Assembly: GCA_002418765.1 (NCBI GenBank)
Contig: DIET01000038.1
Span: 39,504-103,503, forward strand
DNA from: Peptococcaceae bacterium UBA5767
Lineage (GTDB): Bacteria; Bacillota; TC1; UBA5767
Reading direction: 5' to 3'
DNA length: 64,000 bases
Part shown: piece after piece, positions 9,580-17,425 of the stretch
Layout: each line of letters starts with the position of its first letter
Numbering within the stretch: position 1 is the first letter of the stretch
The notes under the pieces: model-generated
Told to the model about the DNA's origin: nothing
Databases searched by the model: none
The model's input: only the letters and a program-made list of their open reading frames with translations
Position numbers and translations under genes: made by a program

Positions 9580-10633
9580 TAGGTATCGCTTTGTTCATAC
9601 CATGGATCTAGACAGTGGATTCTATTATCGAACCGGGATATTTGATCAATTCGGCCATGAGACTGACCAGGATCCCTTTATGGCGCAGTATCCACATTTG
9701 TTGGATGTGGGCATCATGGGACACTGTGTTCATGGTAAATCGGGACTATGTCTTAAGGCCGGTGTGCAATGTTATCAGGATGGTTTACACAAAGAAGAGC
9801 CCAATATGTCAGTCGATGATTTTCAGATGATTATGGATCAGAGCCGGGGGAAGCTTCATCAGGTGGCTTTGGGTGGCCGTGGTGATCCGGATATGCATGA
9901 GGATTTTGAAGCCATAGTGGCTTCTGCTCGCACAGTTGATATTGTGCCAAATTTAACCACATCTGGGTTTGGACTGACAAAGGAAAATGTTAAGATTATG
10001 AAACGGTATTGTGGCGCTGTTGCTGTTAGCTGGTATCGTTCTTCCTATACCTTGCAAAGCATAGACATGCTGCTTTCCTATGGGATAAAGACCAATATAC
10101 ATTATGTATTGGGCAACAACAGCATTGATGAAGCCATTGCTATACTGGAGAATGATAGCCTGCCCGAGGGAATCAATAGGATCATATTCCTGTTGCACAA
10201 ACCAGTTGGTTTGGGTACCCAGGACCAAGTACTTCAGATAAGTGATCCCAAGGTAGCTTACTTTTTTAGTTTATTTCAGAATGAATCGATTATTGATCGC
10301 GCTGGTTTTGATAGTTGTACTGTTCCTGGTCTTATCAACCATGACACGGTTATCCATGAAGGCAGCCTGGATACATGTGAGGCTGCCAGGTTTTCAGCAT
10401 ATATTGCTCCGGACATGATGATGACACCTTGTAGTTTTGATCAGGAGTATAAATGGGGTATTTCTCTTCGTGAATATTCCATCCAAGATGCCTGGGAGCA
10501 TAAGAAATTCAATGATTTTCGCAATACATTGCAGAGAAGCTGTCCGTATTGTTCGAAGAGAGCCTCATGTTTGGGAGGCTGTCCTATTAAAAAAGAGATT
10601 GTTCTATGTAAAACATTGCAGGAGGGGAATTGA
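9548..10633 (+). CDS. Radical SAM/SPASM-like enzyme with unusual cluster spacing (cassette gene 2)
   Basis: A 361-residue probable radical S-adenosylmethionine enzyme. The likely cluster-binding segment MGHCVHGKSGLC-x6-C places cysteines at 60, 68 and 75, a C-x7-C-x6-C pattern instead of the usual C-x3-C-x2-C. It is followed by GGRGDPDMHED (109-119), which resembles the SAM-binding GGE/GEP region of peptide-modifying radical SAM proteins. The C-terminus carries a SPASM-like auxiliary cluster region: C277, C295, C332-x2-C335-x5-C341-x3-C345 and C354. The start overlaps gene 1 by 32 bases, and its stop abuts the ATG of gene 3 (TGAATG). Tight linkage to a protein with a conserved-looking N-terminal motif suggests that gene 3 is its substrate (inference). 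Confidence 0.85.
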   Translation: MVINIKTVRDDRYRFVHTMDLDSGFYYRTGIFDQFGHETDQDPFMAQYPHLLDVGIMGHCVHGKSGLCLKAGVQCYQDGLHKEEPNMSVDDFQMIMDQSRGKLHQVALGGRGDPDMHEDFEAIVASARTVDIVPNLTTSGFGLTKENVKIMKRYCGAVAVSWYRSSYTLQSIDMLLSYGIKTNIHYVLGNNSIDEAIAILENDSLPEGINRIIFLLHKPVGLGTQDQVLQISDPKVAYFFSLFQNESIIDRAGFDSCTVPGLINHDTVIHEGSLDTCEAARFSAYIAPDMMMTPCSFDQEYKWGISLREYSIQDAWEHKKFNDFRNTLQRSCPYCSKRASCLGGCPIKKEIVLCKTLQEGN

Positions 10634-12067
10634 ATGAAAATTAGAAAAGATTTTGTGACCAATTCCAGTAGCACCAGTTTTGGCACAGCAGCGGCAACGG
10701 GTTTTATATCTGCTATCCTATCCACTTTGGGACTTAGTTCTGCTTATGCTGCCAGTGAGGCCGCAGAAGAGCTACCCAAGGATAGTGAAGGAGCATCTGG
10801 TCCGGATCGGGATTTTAATCCCCAAACACTGGTAGAATCGGATATACCTCTTGAAGAGAAGATGAAAAAAATCGACCGGGAAATTGCTGAGTATGAAAAA
10901 GAGTGGCAAGAGAATAAGGATAGCTATGAAGGAGATGACTACCAAGCCAAGAAGAAAGAATATGATGAATATAAGGAATATTTAGAGAGTCAGAAAGAAA
11001 GAGCGGAATACATCGAATATGAAAAAGAAGTAGAAAAGGTAATGAAAGAAGCAGAGGCGGAGTACAAGAAAGACTGGATTGATCATCGAAAAGAAGATCT
11101 TAAGGAAGCCAGAGAACAGATTGAAATGATTGAAGCCACCATACGAGGCTATGGAAAATCAGGTTATGATGTGGAAGAAGCCAAGGCGCAGTTGGAGATG
11201 TACAAGGCCAAGGAGCGTGATTTGGACAAGGCCTTGAAAAAAGAAGGTGTGGACTTTGATTACCAAGCCAAGGAAAGAGAAGACATTGGTCCTAGTAAGG
11301 TGATGCAGGAGAAGATGGCGGAGATTGATGCGGAATACCAACGTGCTTTGGATGAAATAAGACAGGAAAAAATTATTGAACGCAAAAAAGAGATCATCCG
11401 GCGTAATCAAAAGGCCTGGGAAGAAGAAAGTCGGGCTCATTCCGATTTTGCTAACCTGGCAGATCGTTACAAGAAAGCGGCTGAAATTATCCAAATGGGC
11501 GCCGACATAGGCGTAGACATATTGGAAAAAGTGACCGGACCTGTAGGAAAAACCATCAAGAAAGCATATGTAGGCGGTAAGGGTTTGGGAAGTGGAGTGG
11601 GTGAAGCTTGGGCTGATCCGGCCAATGCTAGTTCTCATATCGTCAAGGGTGCGATCAAGGGTGCAGGCGATGTCGCTAAGGAATTTACCGATTCTCAATT
11701 GGTAAAAGATGGAATTGGGTATGTATCGGAAATTTCTCAAGGTGGAATAGAGAGTTATCAAAAGGGTGAAGATATCACGAAGGGAATGGGGAAGGGCTTT
11801 GGTCGAGCCACAATCGATACTGTGGTAGACCGTGGAGCCAATAAGTTCTTTGGACCACTGGCTGAAGTGGATGCAGGGAGTACTCCCGTCAAATCGCTGC
11901 TAAAAAGCCTCAAAGACAGTGATTCACCTGTGCGCAAGGCCTTGGTAGACAGTGCCAAGGAAAATTTGAGCAAGCAGGCTATTAATCAGGCCAAGAATGA
12001 TTGGAAGGGGCAAGGGATGGTTTCGTCAGATTGGTCGATGATGAGTGATTTTACGGGCACCATATAG
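10634..12067 (+). CDS. Cysteine-free protein with N-terminal KIRKDFVTNSSSTSF motif; putative radical SAM substrate (cassette gene 3)
   Basis: A 477-residue protein of unknown function. Residues 2-16 read KIRKDFVTNSSSTSF; from memory, near-identical openings (DFVTNSSSSSF) occur on many otherwise unrelated uncharacterised bacterial proteins. Residues 18-36 are hydrophobic and end in AYAAS, like a signal-peptidase site, so the motif sits in the n-region of a possible signal peptide. About 70-280 is highly charged, Glu/Lys-rich helix with coiled-coil character; about 290-400 is glycine-rich and amphipathic (repeated GKG, GSG, KGAG); the tail ends in DFTGTI. There is no cysteine anywhere. GGAGGGG precedes the ATG directly after the radical SAM stop. 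The fold and target of the mature part are unknown. Confidence 0.85.
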   Translation: MKIRKDFVTNSSSTSFGTAAATGFISAILSTLGLSSAYAASEAAEELPKDSEGASGPDRDFNPQTLVESDIPLEEKMKKIDREIAEYEKEWQENKDSYEGDDYQAKKKEYDEYKEYLESQKERAEYIEYEKEVEKVMKEAEAEYKKDWIDHRKEDLKEAREQIEMIEATIRGYGKSGYDVEEAKAQLEMYKAKERDLDKALKKEGVDFDYQAKEREDIGPSKVMQEKMAEIDAEYQRALDEIRQEKIIERKKEIIRRNQKAWEEESRAHSDFANLADRYKKAAEIIQMGADIGVDILEKVTGPVGKTIKKAYVGGKGLGSGVGEAWADPANASSHIVKGAIKGAGDVAKEFTDSQLVKDGIGYVSEISQGGIESYQKGEDITKGMGKGFGRATIDTVVDRGANKFFGPLAEVDAGSTPVKSLLKSLKDSDSPVRKALVDSAKENLSKQAINQAKNDWKGQGMVSSDWSMMSDFTGTI

Positions 12068-12103
12068 ATGAATTGCTGTTATGGACAATAAAGGAGGAAC
12101 AAT

Positions 12104-13045
12104 ATGCAAACCACGTTGAAACTATATACCCAGGATCTAAGTTGGCTAGGACAAGTTTTTGATGAAAAGTTTTTGGCTTCTCCGTTGACTGAGGAAAGAC
12201 TGGAGTCTTTTACGGAAACTGACAAGGAACGATTGGCTGAAAATGGTGTTATCAAGGAAGATGGCACCATTGAACCGGAAGCTTATGCTCTGTTGGACGT
12301 GTTGGCAAAACCAGAAACAGTGGTGGACATTATATTGCGACGAGGACCCTTTCAAGCTAGACAAATCCTTTATCGAAATAAACAATCTTTGGTTTCGGCC
12401 GTCTATGAAGAAGATAGAGTGCTGTTGGCTATGCCACCCAAAACGATTAGGCTGATGGATTTGGTGGAAGGCTATTTCGGAAAGAGCTCGGTCATGGGCT
12501 GTAATCTCTCTGTACAACTGGATGATGTTACGGCTATGGTTTTTTTGGTCCTGATCGATCATTATCGGCGTGCTAGTTTTAAAGCTATGGCAGAAGAAAA
12601 AGAGTTTCTTTATACGGGAGCCAAACAGATTGATATCCAAGAAGGAATTGATGAGATCAAGGAAAATGTACAAAGTTTGGCCTATCAATTGTTTTTGCTT
12701 CGTGGAGGATACCCTCCCATATCAGGCACTGAAGTAGAAGAATCATTGCAAAAATGCCTTGCACTTGATCTTGTTTCGCAACAGGATGGGTACTATGTTC
12801 CCATCGGTGAGGCGATGCTGTTTGCTGGTAGCTTTTTGGTGCTGGAGAATTTTCTTTCCTTGGTTGTGGGTACCCAAAAAGATGAGGAGCTTTACCGTAG
12901 CCATGGACTCATCATACAGGCTGGTCCCATCGATTTGATCTATATGGAGAGCACACAAGAAGGTATCCTTTTGGAGTGCATATCCAGCAAAGAAGCGTCA
13001 TCTTTATTGGCTGAGATTATTCATTTACCAGCTGATGTCATTTAA
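12104..13045 (+). CDS. Soluble protein of unknown function (cassette gene 4)
   Basis: A 313-residue, mostly mixed alpha/beta protein without membrane segment or signal peptide, opened by a perfect AAAGGAGG 36 bases after gene 3. The middle (about 65-130) contains LLDVLAKPETVVDIIL and a run of short beta-like stretches, then a helix-rich second half. The layout gives a faint impression of EspG-type secretion chaperones, but I see no diagnostic motif and do not assign it. By position it is likely to work with the gene 3 product, for example as a chaperone or recognition partner. Its last 11 bases overlap the proposed mutY start. Confidence 0.7.
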   Translation: MQTTLKLYTQDLSWLGQVFDEKFLASPLTEERLESFTETDKERLAENGVIKEDGTIEPEAYALLDVLAKPETVVDIILRRGPFQARQILYRNKQSLVSAVYEEDRVLLAMPPKTIRLMDLVEGYFGKSSVMGCNLSVQLDDVTAMVFLVLIDHYRRASFKAMAEEKEFLYTGAKQIDIQEGIDEIKENVQSLAYQLFLLRGGYPPISGTEVEESLQKCLALDLVSQQDGYYVPIGEAMLFAGSFLVLENFLSLVVGTQKDEELYRSHGLIIQAGPIDLIYMESTQEGILLECISSKEASSLLAEIIHLPADVI

Positions 13046-14129
13046 TGAAAAGCGTGAAGTAAGGGCTGCGGATCAGTGCCTTTCACGTATGGCCGAGATG
13101 CTTTCTAATTGGTATCATGCCAACCACCGGGATTTGCCTTGGCGTCATACAAAAGACCCTTATGCGATTTGGATATCAGAAATCATGGCACAGCAGACCA
13201 GAATATCTGCCTTGCTACCTTACTATGAGAGGTTTATGATACGTTTTCCTGATATACGTTCCTTGGCTAAGGCTTCTATGGATGATGTTTTGCTGGTCTG
13301 GGCTGGACTTGGTTACTACAAACGGGCTCACAATTTGCATATGAGTGCTAAAAGAATGGTTGAGGAATATGCTGGAATCTTTCCTAGAGACGTGTCAGTA
13401 TTGCAATCCTTCCCTGGAATAGGCGAATATACGGCAGGGGCGATAGCCAGTATCTGTTATGGGTTACCAACTGCGGCCGTGGATGGCAATGTCAAACGAG
13501 TCTATGCTCGATTGCTGGCTGTTGATGATGAAGTGAACTCCAAAAACATGCTTACGAAGTCCAAGCAGTTTGTTGCAAGTCTTATGCCCTATGCTGAACC
13601 TTCTGTGCTGACACAGTCATTGATGGAGTTGGGTGCGCTGGTTTGCTCGCCAAAGCGACCAAAGTGTCAGGTTTGTCCTTTTGAAAAGGATTGTAAGGCT
13701 CATGATACAGGACAAGAAGAGACATGGCCGGTTAAGTTAAAGAAACCTACACAGAAGACCAAGTACTGGACTGTCTTGGTGATCATCAATTCCACAGGTG
13801 ATATTTTGCTCAGAAAGCGAAGCGAGACCTTGCTTCAAGGACTATACCAGTATGTACTCTGTGATGGAAAGTTATCCGACAATGAGGTCATGTCTACGCT
13901 GGAGACGTCAGGATTCACTGTGAACAGCATGAAACCACTCGGTAAAAGTCGTCATCTGTTCACGCATCTCATCTGGGAAATGGTTGGCTATGTATGTTAT
14001 GTTGACCATGCAGAAGAACACAGCTTGTGTCCGGAGTATTCCTATTACTCAAGAGCACAATGGGAAGGATTGGCGTTTCCCACGGCTTTGGCTTATTATA
14101 ATCGTCAAATATCTCAGTTTTTAGAATGA
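13035..14129 (+). CDS. mutY: A/G-specific adenine DNA glycosylase
   Basis: Removes adenine mispaired with 8-oxoguanine in base-excision repair. Catalytic Glu49 lies in WISEIMAQQTR, the helix-hairpin-helix reads FPGIGEYTAGAI (126-137) and the conserved Asp150 lies in AAVDGNVKRV. The 4Fe-4S loop is C204-x6-C211-x2-C214-x5-C220. The C-terminal NUDIX-like domain that reads 8-oxoG starts near 240. At 364 residues it has normal length. The start at 13035 overlaps the upstream cassette gene and has no clear ribosome site, so it may depend on translational coupling; ATG 13089 is the next candidate but would leave little N-terminus. Confidence 0.93.
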   Translation: MSFNEKREVRAADQCLSRMAEMLSNWYHANHRDLPWRHTKDPYAIWISEIMAQQTRISALLPYYERFMIRFPDIRSLAKASMDDVLLVWAGLGYYKRAHNLHMSAKRMVEEYAGIFPRDVSVLQSFPGIGEYTAGAIASICYGLPTAAVDGNVKRVYARLLAVDDEVNSKNMLTKSKQFVASLMPYAEPSVLTQSLMELGALVCSPKRPKCQVCPFEKDCKAHDTGQEETWPVKLKKPTQKTKYWTVLVIINSTGDILLRKRSETLLQGLYQYVLCDGKLSDNEVMSTLETSGFTVNSMKPLGKSRHLFTHLIWEMVGYVCYVDHAEEHSLCPEYSYYSRAQWEGLAFPTALAYYNRQISQFLE

Positions 14130-14553
14130 TGTATGGCTTACATATGTGTAAAGCATATTCCCTTGATGGACAGACAAAAGGAAGAATCAATGGAACAAAG
14201 CAGTGGAGGAGAATGAACCGGTTTATCAAAAAAAGAAGGTCGTGGGTTTTGTTTTTTCTGGATAAAGCACGATAATACAAGGGTTATGACTATTTTGGAT
14301 AAAATCAGAGTAACCTACTCTGATTTTATTGTTCTTAGGAAAATTCCCAATCACACATCGTTCTATAGGTGCCGTCTGGGCTCTCTTGGTCCTTTTGCTT
14401 GCAGATGCTGTTGGTCAGTTAATCCTTGGGTGGGTAAGCGTAGTTTGTTGTTTTTGCCTTGCTAGCTTTCTTTAGGCACATTGGCATAATGATGCAATTT
14501 GTAGTAATCTTAGACAACAGCTCATGGAAGAGCATTGCTTAGGGGAGGAAAAT
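14130..14553 (+). other. 424-base intergenic region after mutY
   Basis: It holds a strong hairpin at 14301-14327 (listed separately) and no convincing gene. Two short frames were noted. ATG 14213 to TAA 14275 (20 codons, basic, with GGAGGAG upstream) and TTG 14329 to TAG 14475 (48 codons, very hydrophobic, no ribosome site) may be a leader peptide or decayed remnants. An extended -10 (TGGCATAAT, 14482-14490) lies 64 bases before the oxidoreductase start and could be its promoter. Confidence 0.5.
14301..14330. terminator. Rho-independent terminator-like hairpin
   Basis: A perfect 12-base stem AAAATCAGAGTA / TACTCTGATTTT with a 3-base loop, followed by ATT. It is flanked by A and T runs on both sides, so it could work in either direction. 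It probably ends the cassette-mutY transcript. Confidence 0.7.
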
Positions 14554-15591
14554 ATGAACGTATTTACACCGTATGAAATTAAAAATTTAAAGCTGAAAAA
14601 TAGGATTGTGTTTCCGCCAATGGATCTGTATTGTTCGAAAGGTGAGGGAGTTTTAAATGATGAGCATTATGTTCATTATGTCAGTAGGGCAGTCGGTGGC
14701 GTAGGACTTATCATTATGGAAGCCACTGCTGTCGTGCAAAATGGCAGAATCTCTGATCAATGTTTGGGCATCTGGGATGATTCCCACGTGGAAGGACTAA
14801 AGCGTGTTGTTGACGGAGTCAGAAATTACGGAGCAGCCATTGCCTTGCAATTGAATCATGCTGGAAGAAAATGTAGAGCGAATGGGGATGATTTGAATTA
14901 CACGGTTGCTCCGAGCCCAATTTCTTTCGATGATACCTATAGAGTGCCAAAAGAAATCAGCAAGAAAGAGATTGATGAAGTGGTTGCTCATTTTAGGGAA
15001 GCTGCGAAACGAGCTGATCAGGCGGGATTCGATGCCATCGAAATTCATGGTGCCCATGGATATTTGATTAGTGAGTTTTTATCTCCTTTGAGTAACAAAA
15101 GAATGGATGAATACGGCGGAAATATAGACAATCGGGTGCGTCTCCTTCGGGAAGTATTGGAGGCTGTTCATGAGGTTTGGCCAAGTCATAAGGCTTTGCT
15201 CCTGAGATTATCCGCTACTGACCATCTTCCGGAAGGCATGACATTGGAGGAAACAGTTCAAGTGGTCAATAGGGTAAAGGATCTGGTGGATATTTTCCAT
15301 ATCAGTTCAGGCGGGGTTCAACAGGCATCCATTCACTTGTTCCCAGGGTACCAAATTGGTCTATCTGAAACAATCAAACATAGGTGTCAGGTGCCAACGA
15401 TCGCAGTGGGGCTTATTAAGGATTTTGATGTTATAGAAGAAATTTTGGGCAATGAACGGGCTGATTTGGTGGCCATGGGGCGGGCGTTGTTCCGTAACCC
15501 ATATGCGGTACTGCAGAAAGCTTTTGAAAAGGGTATTCCTATCGAGTATCCTGGTATTTACGAAGAAGCTTTTTTAGATAAGCTTCGTTAG
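14554..15591 (+). CDS. NADH:flavin oxidoreductase, Old Yellow Enzyme family
   Basis: A 345-residue FMN-dependent TIM-barrel oxidoreductase that would reduce activated C=C bonds with NAD(P)H. Family marks are the opening PYEIKNLKLKNRIVFPPM, QLNHAGR near residue 110, the substrate-binding IHGAHGYL segment with LSPLSNKR, and the C-terminal GLIKDFD/MGRALFRNP phosphate-binding region. It is the short, barrel-only type without the iron-sulfur/FAD extension of 2,4-dienoyl-CoA reductase-like members. The start ATG 14554 is chosen because AGGGGAGG lies just before it; an upstream ATG at 14524 has no ribosome site. It stands alone, with its own terminator. The physiological substrate is unknown. Confidence 0.9.
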   Translation: MNVFTPYEIKNLKLKNRIVFPPMDLYCSKGEGVLNDEHYVHYVSRAVGGVGLIIMEATAVVQNGRISDQCLGIWDDSHVEGLKRVVDGVRNYGAAIALQLNHAGRKCRANGDDLNYTVAPSPISFDDTYRVPKEISKKEIDEVVAHFREAAKRADQAGFDAIEIHGAHGYLISEFLSPLSNKRMDEYGGNIDNRVRLLREVLEAVHEVWPSHKALLLRLSATDHLPEGMTLEETVQVVNRVKDLVDIFHISSGGVQQASIHLFPGYQIGLSETIKHRCQVPTIAVGLIKDFDVIEEILGNERADLVAMGRALFRNPYAVLQKAFEKGIPIEYPGIYEEAFLDKLR

Positions 15592-15599
15592 AATAACAG

Positions 15600-15625
15600 G
15601 CTCATCAAATGATGGGCTTTTTTTA
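15600..15625 (+). terminator. Rho-independent terminator of the OYE gene
   Basis: Stem GCTCATCA / TGATGGGC (one G-U pair) with a very short loop, followed by a run of T (TTTTTTTATTT). It starts eight bases after the stop codon. Confidence 0.85.
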
Positions 15626-15652
15626 TTTGGTTATTTATTTTGCTAAAATAAT

Positions 15653-15681
15653 TTGCCAAAGGGTAAACTTCGTCTTACAAT
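15653..15681 (+). promoter_or_regulatory. Promoter of the znu-zur operon
   Basis: -35 TTGCCA (15653-15658), 17-base spacer, -10 TACAAT (15676-15681). The predicted start of transcription falls inside the palindrome at 15683-15705. Confidence 0.75.
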
Positions 15682-15682
15682 G

Positions 15683-15705
15683 TAAATGCGAATCATTCGC
15701 ATTTA
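15683..15705. promoter_or_regulatory. Fur/Zur-type operator
   Basis: A perfect inverted repeat of TAAATGCGAA with a 3-base TCA centre, one base after the -10 box. The shape (about 9-1-9 pairing with GCGAAT/ATTCGC arms) is that of Fur-family boxes. The same operon ends in a Fur-family regulator gene, so zinc-dependent autorepression is the simplest reading. Confidence 0.85.
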
Positions 15706-15728
15706 GTAAGGAAAAGGGGTAGTCCAAC

Positions 15729-16625
15729 ATGCAGATAGGAATTCGTAAAGATAAAGCGATGATCTTTATTAAATTTATTTTCTTGTTCATTTTGTTGATG
15801 AGCGTAATACTGGGATGTGCCCGAAATGAAACGGTTATTGACGATGACCGAATGGTAGTGGCGGTGAGCATTGTACCCCAAAAAGCCTTCGTAGAGGCAG
15901 TGGCAGGTGATCTTGTTGATGTGGTGGTGATGATTCCGCCGGGGAGCAATCCTAGCAATTATGAGCCTTCTCCTATGGAAATGGAGAAATTTAGTCAATC
16001 TAGCATATATTTTACCACAGGAGTAGCCACCGAAGAGTCGAACATTTTACCTTTTACTGAGGATTTATCTGCATTGCGCCTTGTTTCTCTGGAAAAAGAG
16101 GTTGCGAAAATCTACAAGGAATTGTATGTATCGCCAGGGAAGAGAGATCCCCATATTTGGCTTTCTCCTAAACGAGCAAGTATTATGGTTGACGTGATAG
16201 CGAGAGAGCTAAGCCTGTTGGATCCTGTTCATGAAAAGACATATCAGGAACGAGCCCGTGTCTATATGGATGAATTGGCTCTGTTGGACCGTGATATCAA
16301 GAGAGTCATGGAGAATGTCATGGCGAAAAAATTTATTGTATTTCATCCGGCTTATTCCTATTTGGCAGATGATTATGGCTTGGACATGTATGCGTTAGAA
16401 CAAGATGGTAAGGAGGCTACATCCCGAAGATTGGAAGAAATGATTGATTTGGCCAAGGCAGAAAATATTCGAGTGATTTTTTATCAGGCTGAGATTTCCA
16501 GTAGACAGGCTGAATCCTTTGCAGAAGAAATTGATGGTCAGACGATGATGCTGGCGCCATTGGCGTATGATTATGTAGAAAACTATAGAGAGATGATTGG
16601 CTTGATGGCTGAGGTTATGCAATGA
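15729..16625 (+). CDS. znuA: Zinc/manganese ABC transporter substrate-binding lipoprotein
   Basis: A cluster A-I metal-binding protein that captures Zn(II) or Mn(II) outside the membrane. A lysine/arginine-rich start, a hydrophobic stretch (11-28) and the lipobox SVILGC with Cys30 make it a lipoprotein. Likely metal ligands are the His in DPHIWLSPK, the His in FHPAYSYLADDY, and Asp/Glu residues near the C-terminus. At 298 residues it is standard length, and the His-rich loop typical of many zinc-specific members is absent. It is the first gene of a four-gene operon and overlaps znuC by ATGA. Zinc is preferred over manganese because of the Fur-family regulator and operator; the metal itself is inferred. 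Confidence 0.9.
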   Translation: MQIGIRKDKAMIFIKFIFLFILLMSVILGCARNETVIDDDRMVVAVSIVPQKAFVEAVAGDLVDVVVMIPPGSNPSNYEPSPMEMEKFSQSSIYFTTGVATEESNILPFTEDLSALRLVSLEKEVAKIYKELYVSPGKRDPHIWLSPKRASIMVDVIARELSLLDPVHEKTYQERARVYMDELALLDRDIKRVMENVMAKKFIVFHPAYSYLADDYGLDMYALEQDGKEATSRRLEEMIDLAKAENIRVIFYQAEISSRQAESFAEEIDGQTMMLAPLAYDYVENYREMIGLMAEVMQ

Positions 16626-17425
16626 TTTCTGTTGAACAATTGATGGAGAAAAAGAATAGCAACAAAGCATTGTCCGTTCAGGGACTGACCGTGCGGTATG
16701 GATCGATGGTAGCGCTACGTGACGTGGATCTTACGATTATGGAAGGCGAATATTTGGGAATTATCGGACCCAATGGTGGCGGTAAGACGACCTTTTTGAA
16801 GGCGCTACTTGGTTTGGTGCCTTTTGACAGTGGAAGCATTCGTATTTTCAACAAAAAACCTCGGGAAACAGGGAAACTAATCGGATATGTTCCTCAAGTG
16901 AGTTCTTTGGACAAGGCATTTCCCATCACGCTGTATCAGGTGGTCTTGACGGGTCGATTGGGGTCCAAATTGAGTTGGTTTCATCAATACAGCAAGGAAG
17001 ATAGAATCAAAGCTGATGAGGCATTGGAACAGGTGGGGATAGAGAAACTCAAAGATCGACAAATCTCAGAATTATCCGGGGGAGAGTTTCAACGAATGTT
17101 GATTGCCAGGGCTCTTACAGTGGAGCCCAAACTTCTACTGCTTGATGAACCAACAGCCAGTGTGGATGCTCAGTCAAGAGAGAAGATATTTTCTCTTTTA
17201 CATGATTTGAATGACAAAATGACCATTGTTTTGGTCACCCATGATCTTTTGGCTGTTTCATCGTATGTAAAAACTTTGGCTTGCATCAATGAGAAACTCA
17301 TTTATCATGGGGGTAAAGAAATCGATGAACAGGTGGTAGAACATCTTTATGGATGCCCCATTGATTTGATCGCTCACGGTGTGCCGCACCGGGTGCTTAA
17401 GGAACATGAGGAGGGAATCTCATGA
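16622..17425 (+). CDS. znuC: Zinc/manganese ABC transporter ATP-binding protein
   Basis: The energising subunit of the metal importer. Walker A GPNGGGKTT is at residues 49-57, the Q-loop in GYVPQ, the signature LSGGEFQRM and Walker B LLLLDEPTA follow in order, and the H-loop is in VLVTHDL. Its length of 267 residues is normal. It overlaps the lipoprotein gene and the permease gene by ATGA at both ends, so the three subunits are translationally coupled. Confidence 0.92.
   Translation: MISVEQLMEKKNSNKALSVQGLTVRYGSMVALRDVDLTIMEGEYLGIIGPNGGGKTTFLKALLGLVPFDSGSIRIFNKKPRETGKLIGYVPQVSSLDKAFPITLYQVVLTGRLGSKLSWFHQYSKEDRIKADEALEQVGIEKLKDRQISELSGGEFQRMLIARALTVEPKLLLLDEPTASVDAQSREKIFSLLHDLNDKMTIVLVTHDLLAVSSYVKTLACINEKLIYHGGKEIDEQVVEHLYGCPIDLIAHGVPHRVLKEHEEGIS

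Noticed and set aside
10441..11761. Long minus-strand frames opposite the radical SAM and NSSSTSF genes
   Set aside because: They lack ribosome sites and look like low-complexity mirror images of the strongly coding plus strand.
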